Assembly: GCA_040757055.1 (NCBI GenBank)
Contig: JBFLXY010000020.1
Span: 1 to 25,052, forward strand
Direction of reading: 5' to 3'
Source of the DNA: JAJZRJ01 sp040757055
GTDB taxonomy: Bacteria; Desulfobacterota; Desulfobulbia; Desulfobulbales; Desulfurivibrionaceae
DNA: 25,052 nt
In this document: positions 20,204 to 25,052 of the stretch, piece by piece
Layout of the letters: each line of letters begins with the position of its first letter
Numbering within the stretch: position 1 is the first letter of the stretch
The notes under the pieces: generated by a model
Databases searched by the model: none
Seen by the model: the letters and a program-made list of their open reading frames with translations, nothing else
Told to the model about the DNA's origin: nothing
Program-made: the position numbers and the translations under genes

Positions 20204-21313
20204 TTACTGCATCATGGCGATGAAGCGGTCGAAGAGATAGATGGCGTCATGGGGCCCGGGCGCGTTTTCCGGGTGGTACTGCACGGAAAAGGCCGGGTAT
20301 TTCTTGTGGCTGATACCCTCGACGCTACCGTCGTTGAGGTTGATGTGGGTCAGCTCCACGTCGTCCGGGCTCAGGCTCGCCATGTCCACGCAGAAGCCGT
20401 GGTTCTGGGAGGCGATCTCGATCTTGCCGGTGGTGAGATCCTTTACCGGCTGGTTGATGCCGCGGTGGCCGAACTTGAGCTTGTAGGTAGTGCCGCCGTA
20501 GGCCAGGCCCAGGAGCTGCTGGCCTAGGCAGATGCCGAAGATGGGCTTCTTGCCGAGGAGCTCGCGGATGGTCTCGATCACGCCAGGGATGCCTGCCGGG
20601 TCGCCGGGGCCGTTGGAGAGGAAGACGCCGTCCGGGTTCATGGCGAGGATGGCGTCGGCCTTGGTGGTGCAGGGCACCACCTGGATGGAGCAGCCGCGCT
20701 CGGCCATGAGGCGGAGCTGGTTGTACTTGAGGCCGTAGTCAATGGCCACCACCTTGTACCTGCCCGGCGCGGCGGTGGTGAAGTTGCTGCCCGGCTTGGG
20801 GCCGTCGGCGGTCCAGCCGTAGGGCTCCTTGCAACTCACCTCGTGGACCAGGTCGCGGCCAACGAGGCCGGGCGAGGCCTTGGCCTTGGCCACCAGGGAG
20901 GCGGGGTCGAGGTCGAGGGTCGAGACGATGCCCTTCATGGCGCCGCCTACCCGGATGTGGCGGGTGAGCGCCCGGGTGTCCACCCCTTCGATGCCCAGCA
21001 CCCCGTACTTCTTGAGGAAGTCGGCCAGGTTGGAGGTCGCACGGAAGTTGCTCGGGAAGGGGCAGTACTCCTTGACGATGAAGGCCTGCACGTGGACGCG
21101 GCTCGATTCCATGTCCGCCTCGTTCACGCCGTAGTTGCCGATGAGCGGGTAGGTCATGGTCACGATCTGGCCGGTGTAGGAGGGGTCGGTGAGCACCTCC
21201 TGGTAGCCGCTCATGCCGGTGTTGAAGACGATCTCGCCGGTGGTCTCCCCCGGCCCGGTAAAGGAAACCCCTTCAAAAATGGTGCCGTCTTCCAGGGCGA
21301 TCAATGCTTTCAT
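20204..21313 (-). CDS. carA: Carbamoyl-phosphate synthase small (glutaminase) subunit
   Basis: CarA hydrolyses glutamine and channels ammonia to CarB. The 369 residues show the CarA N-terminal domain (ALIALEDGTIFEGVSF, FNTGMSGYQEVLTDPSYTGQ, YPLIGNYGVN) and a class I glutamine amidotransferase domain. That domain has the nucleophile Cys262 in GICLGQQLLG and His347/Glu349 in QYHPENAPGPHD. Most relatives have His or Asn where Gln264-Gln265 begins, so the first Gln is a small deviation with the triad intact. ATG 21313 is chosen over the open frame 16 residues further up, because AAAGGAA precedes it and MKALIALEDG is the usual start. A TTGACA promoter lies about 60 bases upstream. Confidence 0.96.
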   Translation of the reverse strand: MKALIALEDGTIFEGVSFTGPGETTGEIVFNTGMSGYQEVLTDPSYTGQIVTMTYPLIGNYGVNEADMESSRVHVQAFIVKEYCPFPSNFRATSNLADFLKKYGVLGIEGVDTRALTRHIRVGGAMKGIVSTLDLDPASLVAKAKASPGLVGRDLVHEVSCKEPYGWTADGPKPGSNFTTAAPGRYKVVAIDYGLKYNQLRLMAERGCSIQVVPCTTKADAILAMNPDGVFLSNGPGDPAGIPGVIETIRELLGKKPIFGICLGQQLLGLAYGGTTYKLKFGHRGINQPVKDLTTGKIEIASQNHGFCVDMASLSPDDVELTHINLNDGSVEGISHKKYPAFSVQYHPENAPGPHDAIYLFDRFIAMMQ

Positions 21314-21374
21314 GTGGTTCCTTTCTGCCGTTGATGGTGAGCAGTCTCTCCGCGGTGCCATGGGGCGCCAGCGG

Positions 21375-21404
21375 CTATCATGTGATTTCCCCGGTCCTTG
21401 TCAA
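21375..21404 (-). promoter_or_regulatory. Sigma-70 promoter of carAB
   Basis: On the minus strand, a consensus TTGACA (21404-21399) and TGATAG (21380-21375) are 18 bases apart, in the gap between the waaA stop and the carA start. The expected transcript start is near 21368. Confidence 0.6.
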
Positions 21405-21408
21405 CGCG

Positions 21409-22707
21409 TCAGCCTGCACTGGGCCGGGGTGGGGCGAGCAGGCGCTGGATCAGCTGGGCCTGGCGCCTGGCCGCCCCCTGTCGGGACAAGACCGCGGTGC
21501 GGGCCTTTTCGGCCGCCGCTCTATACGTCTCGGGCCGGGCGACCCAGGCGAGGATCTGGCTGGCGATCTCCGCCGGGGCGGTGACCGGAAAACCGGCGCC
21601 AACCTCCTCAAGCAGGGCCTTGGCCTCGCTGAAGTCCTTCATGCTTGGGCCGTAGAGGACCGGCTTGCCCCACACCGCGGCCTCGAACAGATTGTGGCCG
21701 CCCCGTTCCACCAGGCTGCCGCCGCAGAAGACGTAATCCGCCGTGGCATAGAGGCCGGCCAGTTCGCCCATGGTATCCACCAGAATCACGTCGTGGTTCC
21801 GGCGGCTCCCGATACCGCTTCTGCGATCAAACCCCAGCCCTTCTGCCTTGAAGAGGGCCTCGATCTCGGCCAACCGCTGCAGATGGCGCGGGGCTACGAT
21901 CCAGACCAGCCCCGGCAGTTCCTTCTTCAGGGTCCGGTAGACCCCGATGAGTTGCGCCTCTTCGTTGCCGTGGGTGCTGCCTGCCACCCAGACCGGCGCC
22001 GCCTCCGGCAGTCGCAGTTCGGCGCGAAAGCGGGCAGCCGGGTTCTCGGCCGGCTGGCTGGCGGCCAGGTCATCCTTGGCATTGCCCGTGACAATTACCC
22101 CATCCGGCGCGGCGCCCAGCGCGCGGAAGCGTTCGGCATCCGCCGGGCCGATGGCGGCGATGGCCGTGAACCGGCGCAGGGTCTGGGCGATCAGCCCGCC
22201 GATCAGGCGGTAGCGCCGCTCTGAGCGTTCGCTCAGCCGTCCGTTCAGCAGGGCGAGTCGGGTGCCCCGCACCTCGGCCTGCCGCAGGATGGCGGGCCAG
22301 AGTTCCGTTTCCAGGCAGACGTAGAGGTCCGGTTGTATGGTCTTGAGCGCCCTGGCCGTAAACAAACCCAGGTCCAGGGGCGCGAAGATGCAGTGTGCCG
22401 CATCTCCAAGCTGCTGGCGGGCGACGTTCTGCCCCTGCCGGGTCATGGTGGAGACGATCACCACCGCCTCGGGCAACAGCGTTTTAATTTCCTCGATCAG
22501 GGCGCGGGCGGCCTGCACCTCGCCCACCGAGGCGGCGTGCAGCCAGATGCGCGGTTTGCCGCCTCGCGGCAACAGCTCTTCTTTATAGAGCCCGAGCCGT
22601 TGGCGCAGTTCCTCCCGGCGTGACGCTGGGAGATATGTTGGGAAAAAAAAAGGGGCCGCGGCGAGGAGGAGAAACCAACCGATGAGCTGATAGAGTAGGT
22701 AACTCAA
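21409..22707 (-). CDS. waaA: 3-deoxy-D-manno-octulosonic acid (Kdo) transferase
   Basis: WaaA (KdtA) adds Kdo from CMP-Kdo to lipid A precursor at the inner membrane, so the cell makes LPS. The protein starts with a membrane anchor (SYLLYQLIGWFLLLAAAPFFF). It then shows IWLHAASVGEVQAARAL, VSTMTRQGQ, PDLYVCLETELWPAIL, LLNGRLSERSERRY, the CMP-site region VWVAGSTHGNEE and LVWIVAPRHLQR, and GGSLVERGGHNLFEAAVWGKPVLYGP. I place the start at TTG 22707 (432 residues, usual family length). The open frame extends to TTG 22758, but that codon lies about 4 bases after the expected start of the strong promoter at 22797-22769 and has no ribosome site. Spacing from AAAGG to TTG 22707 is long (11 bases), so the start is likely, not certain. 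Confidence 0.92.
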   Translation of the reverse strand: MSYLLYQLIGWFLLLAAAPFFFPTYLPASRREELRQRLGLYKEELLPRGGKPRIWLHAASVGEVQAARALIEEIKTLLPEAVVIVSTMTRQGQNVARQQLGDAAHCIFAPLDLGLFTARALKTIQPDLYVCLETELWPAILRQAEVRGTRLALLNGRLSERSERRYRLIGGLIAQTLRRFTAIAAIGPADAERFRALGAAPDGVIVTGNAKDDLAASQPAENPAARFRAELRLPEAAPVWVAGSTHGNEEAQLIGVYRTLKKELPGLVWIVAPRHLQRLAEIEALFKAEGLGFDRRSGIGSRRNHDVILVDTMGELAGLYATADYVFCGGSLVERGGHNLFEAAVWGKPVLYGPSMKDFSEAKALLEEVGAGFPVTAPAEIASQILAWVARPETYRAAAEKARTAVLSRQGAARRQAQLIQRLLAPPRPSAG

Positions 22708-22768
22708 AGACGTGACTACCTTTTTCTTGGGTGCCGCCCAGGCCCCGCGCTCAGGCAAAAATCACGAC

Positions 22769-22797
22769 ATTAAACAGAATTTCCCGCTTTTCGTCAA
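22769..22797 (-). promoter_or_regulatory. Strong sigma-70 promoter of waaA
   Basis: On the minus strand, TTGACG (22797-22792) and TTTAAT (22774-22769) have a 17-base spacer. The predicted transcript start near 22762 argues for the downstream TTG start of waaA. Confidence 0.65.
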
Positions 22798-22967
22798 TAA
22801 GAAAACCTGGGGAAAATAGGTTCAAAGAGGGGGCAAGGTTGGCACGGGGAGGAAGTTTGTTTTTTGGGAGAACTGATAGAGCTATGAGATGGGGGAGCGT
22901 CTGACTTTAAGAAAGATTGTAAAGAAATGCTTCTCGTGCTTAGCATGTTCAGTGTCGAAAAACGGAT

Positions 22968-23273
22968 TTATTTTCGTAGCAGCCTCCGGGCCACATCGGC
23001 ATAGACCTCGAAGTCCTCCCGCTTGCCGATCCCGACCACCTCGACCACCACCTCGTCTTCCACGATCCGGTAGACCACCCGGATTGACTTTTTGCATGCA
23101 TAGAGCTTGTAATAGCCGGTCAGATCAAAGCCGCGCATATTGCCCAATGGCTGGCCGAGATGGGGAGTTTCCTCAAGTTTCTTGAGTTGCGTGGCGACCT
23201 GCTTCTTGACCGAGCCGTCCAGCGTCCGGAAGTCGGCAGCGGCCGCCGCGGTGAGCACCACCTTATAGCGCAA
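22968..23273 (-). CDS. relE: RelE/ParE-family toxin
   Basis: The 101 residues match the small RelE/ParE fold. They comprise an N-terminal strand (YKVVLTAAAAADF), two helices (LDGSVKKQVATQLKKLEETP), LGQPLGNMRGFDLTGYYKLYA, and the C-terminal strands with RVVYRIVEDEVVVEVVGIGKREDFEVYADVARRL. This form resembles RelE-type mRNA interferases that cleave mRNA on the ribosome; ParE-like gyrase poisoning is the alternative. The start is TTG 23273 with a perfect AAGGAGG (23286-23280) 6 bases upstream. The gene overlaps the antitoxin by 11 bases, so it is translationally coupled to it. No frame damage is seen, so the toxin looks intact. Confidence 0.88.
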   Translation of the reverse strand: MRYKVVLTAAAAADFRTLDGSVKKQVATQLKKLEETPHLGQPLGNMRGFDLTGYYKLYACKKSIRVVYRIVEDEVVVEVVGIGKREDFEVYADVARRLLRK

Positions 23274-23553
23274 CGCCTTCCTCCTTGAGGAGTGCGTCCA
23301 ATGTAATTCGCTTGCCCGAGGCCTTCTGCCGCTTAGTCACGAGGTCGTAGATTTCCAAGTGCTCCACGAACGCAACGATGTCCGCCATGTACTCGTACTC
23401 CTCCACCGGTAAAATGACGGCGGTGATCTCATTGTTCTTGAGCACAGCGGTTTTGTCGCGCCGGTGTTCGGCAAGGTCAGCCACCACCTTGCCGAAGTTC
23501 TTCGCCGCGGCGGTGGCGCTGATCATTTCGTCCCGCGTAAAACTTGCCCCCAT
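23263..23553 (-). CDS. Phd/YefM-family antitoxin
   Basis: The 96-residue protein has the Phd/YefM DNA-binding N-terminus MISATAAAKNFGKVVADLAE followed by TAVLKNNEITAVILPVEEYEYM. A helical C-terminal tail (residues 58-96, ending LLKEEGVAL) should bind and neutralise the toxin. ATG 23553 is chosen because AAGGAG lies 8 bases upstream; a GTG 7 codons earlier lies inside the operator palindrome. These antitoxins normally repress their own promoter, and overlapping inverted repeats sit exactly there. It is paired with the RelE-like toxin, whose start it overlaps. Confidence 0.9.
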   Translation of the reverse strand: MGASFTRDEMISATAAAKNFGKVVADLAEHRRDKTAVLKNNEITAVILPVEEYEYMADIVAFVEHLEIYDLVTKRQKASGKRITLDALLKEEGVAL

Positions 23554-23572
23554 ACTGTTTTCTCCTTGTTTC

Positions 23573-23621
23573 ACGTATTATTATACGTAACATAATACGC
23601 GTTGTGGCCTGCGTTCGTCAA
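23573..23621 (-). promoter_or_regulatory. Promoter and operator palindromes of the toxin-antitoxin operon
   Basis: On the minus strand, TTGACG (23621-23616) and TATTAT (23597-23592) are 18 bases apart. Two overlapping inverted repeats follow: ACGTAT/ATACGT (23573-23588, 4-base centre) and CGTATTAT/ATAATACG (23574-23581 and 23592-23599). The second covers the -10, as expected for antitoxin autorepression. A TATAAT (23585-23580) is an alternative -10. Confidence 0.65.
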
Positions 23622-23666
23622 GCCCGAAGTCGACAAGGGGGCAGGACCGAATTCTGTGTCTTGTGA

Positions 23667-24686
23667 TTATTCCCAGATGCCCGCCACCGTGGCCTTGCAG
23701 GCCGGGCAGTGGCCGTGCTCCAAACGGTTGGCCAGGATGGAGAAGCCGCTTCGCTCGATCACCGTCTTGCCGCACTGTGGGCAGTAGGTGTTCTCGCCGG
23801 CCATGTCCGGCACGTTTCCCACATAGACGTACTTGAGCCCGGCAGCAAGCCCGATCTCCCTTGCCTTCCGCAGGGTCTCGTGCGGGGTGGGCGGCCGGTC
23901 GGTCATCTCGTAGGTGGGCCAGAAGCGGGTCACATGCCATGGCATCTCCGGTGAAATCCCGTGGATGAAGTTGGCAATGTCCGTGAGTTCTGCGTCCGAA
24001 TCGTTCCAACCGGGGATGATGAGGGTGGTCACCTCCACCCAGACCCCGATCTGGTGCATGAGGGTGATGGTGTCGAGCACCGGCTGGAGCCTGGCGCCGC
24101 ACACCTCTTTGTAAAACTTGTCGGTGAAAGCCTTGAGGTCGATGTTGTTGGCCGTGAGCACAGGCGCAAGTTCGCGGGTCGCCTCCGGCCCGGTGTAGCC
24201 GTTGGAGACAAAGATGTTCTTGATGCCTTTGGCGTGGGCGCGGGTGGCGCAGTCGTAGGCAAACTCGTAGAAGATGGTGGGCTCCACATAGGTGTAGCTG
24301 ATGTTTTTGGAGCCGCTCCGCTGGGCCGCCTCCACCACATCGTCTGGCGTACGTACCGTGCCGGGAACGTCGCCACCGTAGAGGCGCGGGTACTGGGAGA
24401 TCTCGTAGTTCTGGCAGTGCTTGCAGCGGAAGTTGCAGCCCACCGTGGCGATGGAATAGGAGAGCGAGCCGGGCAGCAGATGGAAGATCGGCTTTTTTTC
24501 GATGGGGTCGATGTTCTCGCTGATGAGGCGGCCGTAGTTGAGGGAGTAAAGGGTGCCGCCCCGATTCTCCCGTACCTGGCAGAGGCCGCGTTTGCCGTCG
24601 TTGATGACGCAGCGGTGGGCGCAAAGGTGGCAACGGAGTTGTTGCTTGGTTCCATCGTGAATCTGGTAGAAGCGGGCTTCCTGCAT
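23667..24686 (-). CDS. amrS: AmmeMemoRadiSam system radical SAM protein
   Basis: The 339 residues carry a radical SAM [4Fe-4S] motif CNFRCKHC (Cys84, Cys88, Cys91), with TVGC before it and QNYEIS after it. An N-terminal Cys cluster has Cys19, 22, 26 and 36 (CHLCAHRC, GLCQVRENRGG). NISYTYVEPTIFYEF, NIFVSNGYTGPEA, DLKAFTDKFYKEVCGA and MPWHVTRFWPTYEM are further AmrS hallmarks. A C-terminal zinc-ribbon-like CPQCGK/CPAC pair follows. AmrS is resembled by pyruvate formate-lyase activating enzymes, but its reaction is not established. ATG 24686 is chosen for GGGGAGGTG just upstream; the frame extends 58 residues further with no family likeness. The partner genes (AMMECR1-like and Memo-like) are not in the window. 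Confidence 0.93.
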   Translation of the reverse strand: MQEARFYQIHDGTKQQLRCHLCAHRCVINDGKRGLCQVRENRGGTLYSLNYGRLISENIDPIEKKPIFHLLPGSLSYSIATVGCNFRCKHCQNYEISQYPRLYGGDVPGTVRTPDDVVEAAQRSGSKNISYTYVEPTIFYEFAYDCATRAHAKGIKNIFVSNGYTGPEATRELAPVLTANNIDLKAFTDKFYKEVCGARLQPVLDTITLMHQIGVWVEVTTLIIPGWNDSDAELTDIANFIHGISPEMPWHVTRFWPTYEMTDRPPTPHETLRKAREIGLAAGLKYVYVGNVPDMAGENTYCPQCGKTVIERSGFSILANRLEHGHCPACKATVAGIWE

Positions 24687-24734
24687 GGCGCACCTCCCCG
24701 GGCTGGAAGGGAAAAGGGGTGGTTGAACATATTC

Positions 24735-24740
24735 ATTATA
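24735..24740 (-). promoter_or_regulatory. Candidate -10 element of amrS
   Basis: A consensus TATAAT on the minus strand lies 48 bases before the amrS start. The hexamer 17 bases upstream (TGTACC) is a poor -35, so this may need an activator. Confidence 0.4.
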
Positions 24741-24817
24741 TAGGAGCAAAGGGTTCAGGTACAGAAAATGACGCATGGGGTTAATGGCGCAAGAACAGGG
24801 CATTAAAACCGGGTGCG

Positions 24818-24876
24818 ATTTTTTCTTTGTGCCGTGCAAAATTCCCGTTGACTCTGCCACCCACTTCGGCTACTTT
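24818..24876 (+). promoter_or_regulatory. rRNA operon promoter with AT-rich upstream element
   Basis: TTGACT (24848-24853) and TACTTT (24871-24876) are 17 bases apart on the plus strand. GATTTTTTCTTTG and AAAATT upstream resemble an UP element. The rRNA leader follows, so this is the likely P1 promoter, with a start near 24883. Confidence 0.75.
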
Positions 24877-25052
24877 AGCGCTCTCCCAAGCACGGGAGAA
24901 TGGAACTGCCCTCGACGGCAGTCCCCAAGCGATCTTTGAGAACTGAGCAGCAGAGAGAATGGGCCCGCCCGGTCCCGGGGCAAAGTGGGACGAGTTTTGA
25001 ATTGTACAGTGACCGAGTCTGATATGGACTTGGAAGCGATAGAGATCAAACT
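24877..25052 (+). other. Leader of a second rRNA operon; 16S gene begins just past the window
   Basis: Two small hairpins follow the promoter: TCTCCC/GGGAGA (24882-24899) and ACTGCC/GGCAGT (24905-24922). A boxA-like antitermination element comes next (GCGATCTTTGAGAACTG, 24929-24945). The end GAGATCAAACT is what commonly directly precedes the 16S start GAGAGTTTGATC, which is not reached. No coding sequence is seen here. Confidence 0.75.

Noticed and set aside
22808..22967. Possible small RNA or gene between waaA and the toxin gene
   Set aside because: No stable long stem, terminator or coding signature was found. It seems to be plain intergenic sequence.
23574..23590. Longer antitoxin start at the GTG 7 codons upstream
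   Set aside because: It lies in the operator palindrome and lacks a ribosome site, while ATG 23553 has AAGGAG at 8 bases.
24687..24860. N-terminal extension of amrS to 397 residues
   Set aside because: The extra 58 residues do not resemble the family and span a TATAAT element; ATG 24686 has a strong ribosome site.

Overview
The window reads as a piece of a Gram-negative, GC-rich, anaerobic bacterial chromosome. The best fit is a deltaproteobacterium of the Desulfuromonadales/Geobacterales type. Clues are a pyruvate:ferredoxin oxidoreductase, an LL-diaminopimelate aminotransferase (DapL) lysine route, a Kdo transferase (so an LPS outer membrane), an EpsC-type serine acetyltransferase, and a zapB-zapA-6S RNA-rny-tyrS order. 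The taxon is an inference from gene content and protein style; no search was run. Both ends lie in rRNA operons. Base 1 is inside the 3' part of a 5S rRNA, and the last 200 bases are an rRNA promoter and leader that stop just before a 16S gene. The window is therefore probably a whole contig broken at rRNA repeats.

Layout. 1-156: 5S rRNA end and terminator. 231-1247: a GlmU-like uridylyltransferase lacking its acetyltransferase part. 1299-5623: a plus-strand block with a promoter, zapB-like, zapA, a candidate 6S RNA, an unexplained structured gap, rny (RNase Y), tyrS and a bidirectional terminator. 5648-12174 (minus): dapL, nifJ/por with its own terminator, epsC/cysE, and a small CPRC thioredoxin-fold protein whose start overlaps the stop of the next gene. 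12171-16852 (minus): class I adenylate cyclase, folP and ftsH, probably one transcription unit reading ftsH-folP-cyaA-trx. 16959-21313 (minus): carA-carB with a TTGACA promoter. 21409-22707 (minus): waaA with a strong promoter. 22968-23553 (minus): a Phd/YefM-RelE type toxin-antitoxin pair with overlapping palindromes at its promoter. 23667-24686 (minus): amrS, an AmmeMemoRadiSam radical SAM protein. 24818-25052: UP-like tract, promoter and leader of the next rRNA operon.

How the genes work together. Most are housekeeping: translation (5S, tyrS), division (ZapA/ZapB-like), RNA turnover (RNase Y) and transcription control (6S RNA), membrane proteolysis (FtsH), folate, pyrimidine/arginine precursor (carbamoyl phosphate), lysine/peptidoglycan and cysteine synthesis, lipid A-Kdo assembly and central anaerobic pyruvate metabolism. 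The less ordinary parts are the class I adenylate cyclase without the C-terminal domain of the enterobacterial enzyme, coupled to a thioredoxin-like protein; the truncated GlmU-like protein; the structured non-coding interval after zapA; the palindrome between epsC and nifJ; and the lone amrS next to a toxin-antitoxin module. I found no CRISPR array, insertion sequence, phage gene or tRNA, and no clear undescribed defence or mobile system.
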